A DNA stretch of 64,000 nucleotides from Albula goreensis (Eukaryota; Chordata; Actinopteri; Albuliformes; Albulidae), in the NCBI GenBank assembly GCA_022829145.1, contig CM040764.1, forward strand, positions 14,669,670-14,733,669, in the 5' to 3' direction. Positions 24,921 through 37,800 of the stretch are shown here, piece after piece. The notes under the pieces were generated by a model, which was given only the letters and a program-made list of their open reading frames with translations, did not search any database and was not told the origin of the DNA. A program made the translations under genes and the position numbers. How positions within the stretch are numbered: the stretch's first letter is position 1; each line of letters starts with the position of its first letter.

Positions 24921-27900
24921 ATGTGTGTGTGTGTGTGCATGTTAATGAATGGTTGTACTTATACATGATAACTATGGTATTTCTTAAAAACACGCATGAA
25001 GGCAGGCTGCATGTATTATGCAATCTAATTCTTTGGCAAAAGGGATTGAGAGTTACTGGAATCAGAGGTGGCTCTGAAAGCACAGATACAGTTGCTTGCC
25101 CAATTAATATTCCTGGGTGCCCAACAGGGTCTTATGTATACACCAGAAGGTGTTCAGCTGCGCTTAATCATCCTTATTCACTTTCTAAACTAAAAAAACA
25201 CAACTAGGCCAGTCATACTCAAGAGCCAATACAAATTAAATTATTGGTTTTTAAATTAATTGGTTGCTGAACAAAGACGAAAAAATTGCACTTTTGAAAC
25301 GGGATCGAAAAAAGCTGAGCTCAAGCCTGTGGGAAGGGAAAGATATACCATACAGCCGGCAGCTGCAGAACACCTAAGAAATCCGATAACCTTTTCAAAC
25401 TTGATAACCTCAGAAAAACCTGGTGGGTAGCAAAGAATGCACACTTTCAGTAGAACTGAACTGGACTGTGCTCTTATTTCAGTGCTTCAGTGAAAAACAG
25501 AAGTACAGAGATCCAACAAAATTCCTGTTAAAAGAACACACTGAAGATGAGGCTAACATTAATTCATTTTAGCATACTAATTTCATCAGTGGTGTTGTAC
25601 CCTGTTGTCAACTTATCCATGAATTCATTCATGCATTCAGTCATTTATAAATGATTGTTTTTTTACTGAAAACATTCCGATGAGAATTATTTTCATTGCT
25701 TCACAAATATCAGCAGCCAACCTTTGTGTCTATACCTCTAAAGTGACACTTGAGGTGATACCTCTGAGATTGAGAAAGTACCCATCCAGAGTCACTGTGT
25801 TAGTGTACACCTGTGCTGATATTTCAGAGTTTCTTTAATCAGGCCACATCACCCCTGCTCAGATCAGCCAATCAGGAGAGGCTGAGTGATCCACTTGCTG
25901 TAAGAGTGCAGATGATCTACCAGTGGTGCAGGGAGATGAGCTAAAATAGCCCAGAGAGCTCTGTGCTCACAGGTGGCTGTCAACATCAAGGGCTAATCTA
26001 TGATTCGGCCAGCGCTCTGCATGCTTCTCTGAGGAAGGCCAACCACTGACCACACCGCCATTGGCAAAGGCTGAGCTGTCTCTGCTGGCCAATAATGTGA
26101 GCCTGGCTCCCCTCCCACTCTAGATTGACTGACCTCCTTGGTAACAGAGTCGTGCAGTCACCAGACATGGGTCAATTGCCCATTTGAAATGCTTTGACTC
26201 TCTAGATGCTGCTAAATTCTAAGAATACTCCAACAGTGCTACTGGAGTTTGAAAGAAACAAGTTATTAGCCAGAAAATATTGTCTTTTTATTTTTTTAGC
26301 TGAACATTTTACTTTACCACAAGAGGCTTGTGGATGCAAGTATATAATTGTGTGAAATTGAAATTTTGTTCTGAATATTGTTTAAAACAGATGTTGATTT
26401 TGAAATTGTCAGGAAACTGCAGGAATTGCACAAATACCCAAAGGGTTACAGTAATTTTTCAGGGTCTGATGGATCCTGCAGTAGGCTGTAGCTTTGAGAG
26501 TGGGGGCGTGCAGACTGTCTGCAGCTATGAAGTAACCCATCATTCCCAGCAGGAGAAAGGTCAGTGGGCCCATCCTCCATGGGCCCAATGTCAAATTACT
26601 ATGTGAAGCACATTACTACTTGCCACTTTCAACACCCACAGCCCAGACCAGTACCCACTGCACCTAAAACCAATTTGAATGTTGCAGTTATTTTGAATGA
26701 TACATCATCATTTATATATTAATACATATTTTATAGATTTTTTGGATGGGGTTGAATTTTTGTGAAACTTTTTAACTTTGAGAAAATGTAGATTTAAATC
26801 CTCTGTGTTTATAATAAATTAATTTACTTGTAACCTCAAATTAAAATTTCATGACATTTGATAGATTTTGACAGCATTTTGGTAAATTATTGTCTTGTTT
26901 CTAATGGCAACATGAAAATAAACACGTTTTTCATGATACTTAACAGCAACACACTGCAGTGTCCAGCTGCAATTGTCAAAGAATCACAATACTCACAGAT
27001 CTGCTATTCTGTCATTTCATGGCCTGTGTGTTATGATAATATAATTTCCTAAGGTCACTGGCTGTTCCTGCCCCTACTAGTCCGAACACCAGTGTTTGCC
27101 ACACCAGATGCTAGCACTAACCCCACTGATGGGCCCATCCCGCTGGCATGGTTTGACATTGTATTGAATAGACGATGTAACAGGAAGTGTAACGTTTAAC
27201 AGGAGAGGCTGCTGTAAGCAGATGCAGATTTTCAGGCAAAGCTGAGCCTGTGGAAAGGTTTTGTTTGTTCCTTTTTTGTGGTATTCAGTATTGATACAAT
27301 ATTCACTGTGCAGCATCATCCAATTGAGTTTGAGATATGATAATCAATAGTAGTCCACAAAGCAGCCATTGTAAGAAAAAGAAAAATATCAAGAATGTAA
27401 TAAACACCTGGTAAGAACAATGTAAGCACTCAGCAATGTAAGGTCACCTCATAGCTGCCTTCATGACTGCCTTTCAAAGCTAGAGCTGCAAAGAAACAGA
27501 TGGAGATTTTCTTTGTGTCTGCTGCAGAATCTTAAAAAAAAGAAGAGGGTTGATTTTCAAATGGAGTCTGCTGGTGATTCATCAGTTACATTGACAAAGC
27601 GGCAGAGACAGCACTGCCGATTCTCCTCAGAGGAAACCGTGTGGGCCGCTCAGTGCACAGTGGCCCTCGCAGAACAAACAAGCCCAGTCTGCTTCTGGTA
27701 ATCCCCCACACTGGTCCGATTCCAGAGGGACGGAGAGAGACAGAGAGAAAGGAGTATTTCTGCCCAGTGTATCTCATCTCCTGCTTTCAGTTTTCTGGAG
27801 AAATGTGTGAGAGCAGGTGATTATGGAGGAGCCATATAAACCTGCGCCACTGATGTTCGATCGCAGTGACTGTGTGCCTCTGACAGATGTAGACTTGGCA

Positions 27901-30900
27901 AATCCACATCGTGATTTGACTTTGATCAGACAAGGCTGGGCACCTACTGAGGTGGATGAGGGTTTTCAGATTTAGACCAGCGCTGTCAGATTTAAATTCA
28001 GTTTTTTCAAGTTCGATTTTTCGCCATACAGCGGCAAGGACATCTCATACTGGAATACAAATGTTTTCATATATTACTATGAAAGTCCTATCTGATAATG
28101 TGATAATCAGAAGCACAAAACAAGCATGGAAGCACCTTCATTACCTGAATAAAACTAATGTATATGTAGCTAACTTAGTCTCTGTAAAATCAGATGCTCA
28201 AACCGTAACACAGCCCACTATCTAAATGGCGGAGAGCAGGGACTCAGCCTCTGCCTGGGAGCTTATCACTCCAGCGAGTGATTGAAGTGCCATGCTCTTT
28301 TCCTTCTCGGTCATTAATGGCGAGATAAGAGACAAAAGCAAAGTAATATGCAAAAAGGAAGATTGAATATGCCAATCCACAGGCTACTTGAGAGCACATG
28401 CTGCTACAAACAACTCACATGGTTTATTTTATACAAATAATTTACATTAAAGTGTGCTGAATTGTGGCTTAAATGCATGCTATCTGTATTACCATTTTGT
28501 CATCCTTGTTGTGTTTTATTTTGTCAGCCCAGTAAGTGAGGCATGCAAATACATCACACATCAGTCTAAGAGCGGCACAGCACATTCAGTTTTACAGTAA
28601 ATATTAATCTTTATGCAAATTTGGCAGTAAGCTTTTGAATATGTGTGAGTTTTAGGGAGCTGAGTTCATATCATATATGCTACAGTTGACAGCCCTAGAA
28701 TAGCCACAAGCATGGTTACAAATGGTCCATATGATGGTGTAGGGCATATTGAGACAGAGAGATAATGGTGAATAAGATGCAGGTAAGACAGTGATCTGAG
28801 CATCAAGATCAGATAAGCAAAGTTTCATGTTACAACCATATGTGAACATGTTCCAATAACACACACTTTGCACATGCAACATACTGCACACGCACGTCCT
28901 TCTGACTGCAGCTGAAGCACAGAGTGACCCCATTAGTCAGGGAGGTAACTGGTGATTTGACATGGGAGATAAGGTGGTGCTGGGAAAAAAAGAAAAGCAC
29001 AAACTGGAGGAGACAGACTCTGTTCAGAGGACAATGCACTTTGTGTTATGATAGATAGAAAGAGCAGAGGCATGTAACACCAGAACAGAGCCTTCTTGTT
29101 CTCTCTGCGTGGCTGGGCTGTGCTTTTTGTTGTTTGTTACCTGCAAAATGCACAGCTGAAATGTTCAAACCCAGCCAATGCAATCCAGCACAGTTACAGT
29201 ATAACCCAGTGTTCCACAGCCAAACAGAGTCTAATACAGTCAAATATAGTCAAATACCATATGCTAAATTTCAATATAGCCAAGACCTGAGGCTAAAACA
29301 GTCAAAAACAGTCTGCTTAAGTCCAACATCATGCAGTGCCATGCAGTGTAACACAGCCAAACACAGCCAAGCACAGTTTGATAATATTGAGCATAACCAT
29401 TCAATATGGGCTGACATAGTCCAGCAGTCTAAAACAGCCAAATATAGTTGTAAACTGAAACCCAGATCCATGGGTCTGTAAGGTTTACCATCAACAATTC
29501 TAGCACAATGTACTGTTTCTAACAGTTTTCTCAAAGAATTACAATCTCTTATAATCACTAGTTGAACCCAGCAGAAACCTTTGAGTGGAGCTAGCAGTAC
29601 AATAGGACACTGATTGCTCAAAAACAAAGTCATCGAATGCAGAGCTCTGACCAGCATTTTTAAATGGCTTTTCTCATTTTTCTCCCACATTTCTGAATGC
29701 CCAGTAATATTAACCAGCCATGTTCATTCCTGCTACCTCAATTTGGGATTGTATAGACATGCCTGCACTCTTCTCTGCAACACGTCATGTCAACTACCTC
29801 TTATACCTCTGCAGGTAGACCGTAGGTGCCCAGTGTAATAGGACAGGTGTGTACCTTTCACACTTAACATGATGTGGTTGGACTGTGGGTTCAGGTTGTT
29901 CTGTACGACACAGGTGTACCGTCCCTCGTCGCTGACTTCCACCTTCTGAATCCGCAGGCTGTATTCATGCTTGTTCCCTCCCCCTGTTATCACGGAAACA
30001 CGCGGGTCTGCGGACCACTTGTCCAACCCTGTAAACATGATGCTGGAGCGGTTCAGCCACGCCCCCTTTGACAGCCCATCTGTCAGGTAGCACCTGGAAA
30101 ACAGACAAAGAAACAGGAAAAGTTTCAGGAAGGTAGAGTAAATAAGAAGGAGGGAGGAGAACAGGTAAAAACGATCAAGCACAGATAGCCTCATTTAGCC
30201 CACTTTCTAGAATTTAGCCATGATTCACAAGAGTGTCCAGAAGGTTAGCTGTCATTACTTTCATAAGCCCTTTTTCCATAAGATTTTGAATTTGTTAGAT
30301 AAATGTTGAATAAGAGAAATCTTCCATTTCAGATGGTAATATCACTTTTCTGACACACTTTTGCTGGAACTACTTTATAGCTGTGCATTGCTACATTGTA
30401 GCTATTTCACTATGCAAGCTACAGAAAAATGATGAGCACCCTGTGACCAGTCTTAACTCAGTACATAACCAAGCCACAGTATACGTGTTTCTGTTGCTCG
30501 CACTGAACAGTACGTCCACCTTGCATGGTTTTTGACTTCCTGCTACAGTCTTGATATACTCATTCCCATTTAGTGGGTATGCTGGGGATATTATTGTATA
30601 ACTGTTGGTTCAAGCCGAGGCGGAAACTGATGTATTAAAAATTTGTCATTGTGTACACAGTCATCCTATCAGCTGCCATAGATATAAGGCCCTGCAACTT
30701 GAAGTTCAGTACAGAGCTGTTTGCAGTGTTTTTCTCATCTTGAACACATGCCAGGTGAATCTCACAGCACCTGGCTTCTTTCCTCTCAAAGTCTACTGGT
30801 TACAGATGTGGCTCCCTGACCACTGCAGAAACACATTCTGTACAGGACATGTGACTTGCACACAAACCTCCCTGAACGTACAACAGTATCAGTGTGGGAC

Positions 30901-31755
30901 CACAGCCCAGCCAGATGTTCCTGCTATGTTTTATCAAGGCAGGTGTCTGCTCTTTTCCATTTCTGAGAAGAATGAGACATGAAAACAGGTCAAAACATAT
31001 AGCCAAAGAGCTTTTCCCATCACTATTACTAAAATTGTTTGGATAAAAAAAGGCTTCACTTACTTTTCCCAGGATTTCCCTGTCAGTAATCACCATGACA
31101 ACCAGGCTGAAGGAAGGCATGTCTTTTCACAAAATATAAAAGGTCCAAATTACAGTAATCTTTTTTTCATATGGGAGTACTTTCCAACATAGAAAAATAC
31201 ATATTTGTGTTTAAAAGGATCTTTAATAATTAAGCGGTCATTTTCTGTATTAAAATCTGAAAAATAATGTTTGTGATCTTTGCTCATAGTGGAATTATGT
31301 AAAAATGACAGTGTGAAAGAGGATGGAAAATATTACATTGGTGTGAAATGAAGTGAAAATGGATTTGGAATAGCTGCACTCCCTGACTGTCCCTGGCACG
31401 GTACCTCATGGAGAACATAAACACAGAAATGCAAAGCAGATAAGTACAGAGTGCAAGCCTGTACATCCCCTCCATGTGTGTGCATGACCGCTCAATAACT
31501 GATCACATGTCACTCCATTAGTAATCACCTGGGTACTGAGCCATGTTTCCGGATTGTTCACCAGAAATTCTTAGCCTGGTCACCACATTCCTGTATAAAA
31601 TAGCTTTGTGCCAATCATTCTGTCCTTGCTCATAAGGCTTAAGGAGGTGGACCTACAGCTGGCCTCAGCCGGCAATGGCAGAAACCAGGGATACACAGCT
31701 AACAGAGCAACACATACTGACATTTTGACACATACTGTCAAACACTCAAGGCCTG

Positions 31756-31837
<82 letters not shown>

Positions 31838-34800
31838 GTGCCAGCATATTTTTGCCAACATTTCTGAGGCAAGGATGTGAGTGTAGAATTCTGTTTGATT
31901 TCCAATGCCACAGCTGTGATTCTCAGGAGACCCCTTTAGCACCCTCTACTGTAGGAACAAGAAGCGAACAGTGGGGAACAAGGATAATAAAACAGGGATA
32001 GGAAAGCCGTGTCTTAGAAAACAGAGAGGACTGTTATTAACAACAGAAAAACACCAGTGGTACTTTCTGGCTATACTTCCAGGTATGTGACCGAATATTT
32101 CCAGTAAACATTGTCCAGAAAGTATCCACTTATGATTTTGGTGTTGTTTTGTTGTTGCAAACATACTTACTCCATGATTCATTCAACTGTCAGTTTTCTA
32201 AACACAAGATGATGACCCTTCTGTCTTATGCATATTTTCATATCCCTGATGGGGAATAGGAAGTGAACAACAGGGGACAGGAAGTGGACAGTGGGAAACC
32301 TGGGCACAATAAACTCTTCGAAATTTCTTTAGTTAAAATTATTTATTTCTGCCTTCGATGTAATTCCCGCCACGCAGACAGTCTTGTCTCAGGTTGCTCA
32401 TTTTTTTCTGCAATAATGATACTTGAATAATGAAAAACATCATTTCCATTGATTGTAAAAGAATTTTAAATATTTGTGAGAAGTTTCTTCAAATGAAAAT
32501 GCTGCCTTGACACTTAAGGGTTCACAAAAGCATTTTAATCAAGTATCCCATTTTAAGGACAACCTCTCATTTCCTCTCCAGCATTACACACACCAATTCA
32601 CCTTGTCTGAAAATGGAATTCTGCACCATAATTACACATTTGCAAATGCAGAAATCAACAGTTATTGTGCATGAAGAATCCTAATCAAGATTCACTGTTT
32701 CCTCAAGTCTGTGTATTAGGGGCACTGGGCAGGCATGTATTTATATATTTGCAAATGGCTTATGATATTTGTTACAGGAAGGTTTAAGCTAAACCATATT
32801 TTTATATCTAGAGGTTATTCATCATTGGATCTGTGGGTCTGCAAACAAATGGTGCCAATAATTCTGACACCCAGCTTTTATAAATACAAATTTGTGAATT
32901 AAAAAAAATCAAAATTAATGCATTTGAATAAGCAGATATGGAGTAGAGCACATCCCCAGTTTTTCATTAATATTTGTTATGAATATTTTTCATTAATATT
33001 ATCTCATCTTTAGCAAGGGTGCCAATAGTTCTGGTGGTAATTGTGTATGTGTGTGTATGAATATACATAGTTGTATGAAAAGTGTGTTGGTTCCTGCATA
33101 AACATCATTTATAAGACAGGCAGTGGTTTGGCATTAAGAGGGATGATCTGAGCTGACTGTTAGCTGCATTCTCCTCTTTGCTGAGTTCTGCTTATGCTGT
33201 GTTCTGCAAATCAAAAGGAATACTGTCAGTCCATGGTGGAAAAAGGCCCTGAAACACCAGTTTGTTGTGCTTGTTGGCAGTAACAACTTCAACCGAAAGT
33301 GAAAGATAAGGTGCCTTCTTCAAGTAAGATCTCTTTATGTTATGCCATTGCCTACCACCACTAAAATTACTCCTATAGAATTACACCTAAAAGGTTATGC
33401 AAACCCATAGCTCTGTGAAAATTAAAGCATTAGCACTTTAATAATACACTTAAAATGCATAAATAGAAGTACTGCTGTGTTTCATCAAGTATGTGTCGAT
33501 CTCTACCCCTTGTCTCAGCAGACATGAATATTTGACAGCAGCGAATCTTTTGATCATTGAAATCAGATAACCTTTTTATTTTATCAGTGGCATACTGAAA
33601 AAAACACACTCAACATCACTGACTGCCTCATACTGATTCAGCAGTACTGACTGATTTTCAGGTGCAGTTGTATTTGTGGTGTTTTGTGGCATAAGCTGTG
33701 GAATTATGCTGACAAATAAGATTAATGCATTTGCATAAGGCAGAGCATTAACAGATGCTGAGACAAAAAATAAAGATAATTAGTATTTGGAACAGAAATA
33801 ATGACACGGTGCATTTTCCTTGAAAGTTTCTCAAAAGCCATAGTGGAAGGGTACCAGTGAATTAACCTCACAACACCCTAAAATAGTTCTATTCCATTAA
33901 ATAAACAATTATATTTTTTAGTATTCATAATTACACTCAAGCTGTCAGGCTGAACCTTTAGCAGCCATTATAATGGTAACAGTTGTCTTATATGTTAAAA
34001 TGATTACCTCCATTTTTTCTAGAATAAAAAACAGATTTAAACGCAGTTTCATCTCCAGCAGCTGTAATTACTCCCACTGAAACGGAACAGAATGCACCGA
34101 GGCCTCCTCTCCTCTTTCATATTACTGTCATGCTGCAGAATTAGAGCTGACATACTGCTACATAATAATACCTACAGCACAAAACTATCAAATACCTACT
34201 ACACAACACAAAACCATTTTTTAAAGTTAGTTCAGTCTGTAGGACAAGGGGACATAAATGGAAACTCGTTAAGAGTTAGCTCCACACTGATATAAGGAAG
34301 TATTATTTTGCACAAAGAGTTATCAATGCATGGAATAGGTTGCCAGGTCATGCAGTTGAGGCAGAGACCCTCGCTGTGTTCAAGTCCAGTCTTGATGCAG
34401 TTTTGGATACTCTTTAAATTGTAATGGCAAGCTTTGTTGGGCCGAATGGCCTGTTCTCCTCATAATATGTTCTTAAATACCTATGGCACAGAGCAATCAG
34501 ACTCCTACTACCCTACACAAAACCAAATGCCTACCAAACACAGTTATCAAAAACCTCTGATATAAAACTCAAATACCAAATGTGCAGAGCCATCGAATAG
34601 CTTCCGCAGTTCACAAAACTTTCAAATACCTGCTTCATAAAATGTTTGCGGGAGAATAAGAGACACTGGGTGTATAAATGAATAGCATTTGCTCAGCTCA
34701 GCTTGGATTCACCGCTAAACTCTCAGCAACTGTCGGCACCATCTGCAAGTGTTCACTCAAGACCGAAACATGGCAAACATTTTGAACAGGCTGTCCATGC

Positions 34801-37800
34801 AACTGCTCCTGTAGCAGTCTGGCCATCTGCAGAGTTGGACTGGGTGATGTGTAAAAACCACAGGGAGTGTCACGTTGATGTGATGGCCATCTTTGTTGTC
34901 GTGGCCTGCTTTGTCAAAGGCCTCAATTCGGATAATATTTGTCCTTAACTCAAAAATAAATATCTGTCAGTTTTTCTGTTAACCAGCCCAAAATTAACAT
35001 TAAAAATTCAAATCTTAGCCTTGTCAAAATAATATGTCGGCAGTTATGTATTGCCTGTCATCAGAAGAACACAAATCCATGTTGGACTCTTGTTTCTGAT
35101 TGGCTGGGGGGTGTGCAGTAATGTTCCATAACTGGACATCTATGAGGTAGTTTCAACCAAGATACTGAATCACAACTATATTCTTGAATTGGTTACCACA
35201 TTGCCTTTACAAGACCATGGTCCATTGTATAAATGAGTTAATGCACTCTGAAATCTGCAGTTATATGAAATGAATGTACAGCATGGAGGGAACAAACCCT
35301 TGGCTTCACCTTGGGCTGTTCTTCACCTCGGTGGCATGCATTAATTTTGTATAATAATACATTATCTTTTAAATATACTCAAATCATGTAGCTACAGGCA
35401 TGGCTGTATGGTTGACCATCCAGTCATATTGGGTCTCACAGTTGCACCCGGAAAATCTGTGTTTGCTCCATAAGCCACCTGGAGTCCCAGGGGTATTAAA
35501 ACCTTAAAGACTGAAGTGCTGAATTAAGGTGTTCCTGGCTACAGCATTAGGAATCAGTGTGTGCTCTGGTGGGAACTCTGTATGTAAGAGGGAAGAATAT
35601 TGTGGGAGGGCTACAGGAATGTTTTGGAAATGTTGGTGAAATTCTCTGTTGGAATAGCTGCGGGAATGTTGTGGGGCTTCTGTGTGAATGCTAAGGAACA
35701 TTGCACCCTGGGGGTTTCACATAGTCGTGCTTTCTGCATATGAAGGTCTTCGCTGTGTAAATGCCACATGTGTTTAAATGGCATGAGCGCCGGAACAGCG
35801 GGGTCCTGTGTGCGCTAGCATGCGCGGCTCTCTGACGGGTAGGCACGAGACCATGGAGCCGGGACCAGCACGGCTAGCGTTGATGTCATCTCTCCCACAG
35901 CTGAGAGAGTGCATGAAGAGTAAACAATGGGTCTGATTGGACGAGAGAGCCTCAGCATGCTCTCTCTCTCTACTCTGTGAGGGAACAATGGCAGGCGCAG
36001 CCAGAGCTGATTGCTGCACCTGAGACATTATTCATAGGTGTTAACCCACTTAACGCTGAAGTCAAAACCCATAGTTATAATCACAGAGCACTTTATACCT
36101 GAAGTGTGTGTGTGTGTGTTTATAGATGTGAGTTAGACAGATTTAATGTCAGAGCCGGTGGAAATGAGATGAGGTTCAGGCAGTCTGACCCTGTACCAGT
36201 TTCTAGCACAAATGATATGTGCTCTGGGAAAAGCACCTTTGTTTGGATAGAACAGATAAAGCATTTATTTCCACTATTCCACAAATATGTATTACTTTTA
36301 TGTCAGGGTTTAGAAGCTTGGTTTTTTAAGTGTCTAATTACCCTGTATGACAAACTCATGTAAGTAGTTGATTCTGGTGAATTTGTTTAGTTTTGGAGTG
36401 GTTGTAAAGGATGGGTCTTTGTTTTCTGCCAAGAGCATTGTAAGAATGGCATCTCATAGCCTCATTGCATTTTTCAGTAATGGTCATGAGACACAAACCT
36501 GCATCCTCAATGCAGCTCTGGTGGGGAGTCAACGTTTCATCTGCCGTGTGCAAATGCAAGATGAAATAAAAACCAGCTTTCTGGAGAGTGCCTCCACCAG
36601 AGAACTAATCAAGCCAGCCGGCCACATTATCCAGCCGATGCTACAAGGCTCTGTAGGAAGGGCTCCCAGTTTACCTGAAGTAAACTAGGTTCATTAAAGC
36701 TAACCCAGTCCATTCCCCGTAGATAATAGCCCTTGAGTGGAAGCGCTTTTCTCCCTGAATTAAAATGTCAGTCCTGGGCGCATGCTCATGTAACACCTTT
36801 CCGCTGCATCTGAAGCCTGTCGGACCCAAGTGGGCACGAGGGAGCCGCGTTTTCCCGCCAGCCATGGAGCACTCGAACATTATGGCTAACGAGCGCGTTC
36901 TGCTCTGTGGCTTGTAAAAACGGCTTTGTGTGTGAACGCCCCTGGGGAATATTTCAGATCGGATCATAACCCTCTGCTGTTCAACTCAGAGATGATGATG
37001 GCGGGCAGACACAGACACCAATTTTTTCTGTTATGTAGAAAGGGTCCTTTCGACTTTCCCATCACCTTTCAGTATCACCCTCTCTTCTTTCAGTTGGCTG
37101 TTGTTAAATATTTGAATGATAAAACGCTCCTTTTTCTGTGATTTCTCACATTTCCTCCCAAACTGTTTTGTTCTAGTTGCAATTCAGTTTTCCTCCACGC
37201 GTTAAAACATAGGGCAATTTAATTTAATTAAGAGGAGAATTCCTTTTGTCTTTTAATTGCGTGGAAGAACCAGCTTTTTGCCTCATACCTTGCAAACGCA
37301 TGGAGCTAAATAAAGCCCTCGTTAACCAGCTGGGAAACCGTGCGGGAGCAAATAGCGCATTAAAAATGCATGACAACAAAAGCTGTACCACACAAATCTG
37401 ACCATTGACATAACAAATACGAAAAAATAAAATTAATCTGCAAACGTGTGTGGGGGGTGAAAGTGTTGACAATGCATCTGTCATCATACAGTGAGAATTC
37501 TCCCCTCAGGAATTAACGAGATAGTGCATTTCTTTAGAAGCGCGATTTTGATTCACAATTTCAAACAGTCAGCGGCGCACACCAGTTCTTCTAAACGTTT
37601 TAACCTCAAATGCAAGTGTCTTACGCAATACAAAGAAATGGTAATTCGGCCAGAAATCTATAACAATAACAAGATACTTTGATCGGCTAAACAAAAGAAA
37701 ATAAAGCAACTTTGTGACAGACACTGAAAAAAATGTTATGCAATATCATGTAACCTTACACTGATTTCTCGTGAAATAATGTCTTAGCCCTTTTATATCC

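Larger units (their letters stand above)
16717..29854 (-). other. Intron 2 of NEGR1-like gene (13.1 kb)
   Basis: No exon supported. It holds a dispersed repeat at 19800-19900, a polypyrimidine tract at about 20715-20825, diverged tandem repeats at 21732-22022, 23151-23225 and 23341-23495, the 32-bp minisatellite (22128-22816), a (TG)n tract at 24854-24938, and a diffuse cagycaaa-type low-complexity stretch at 29180-29420. Segments 17000-19700 and 25000-29000 look like ordinary unique intron sequence. Confidence 0.6.
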
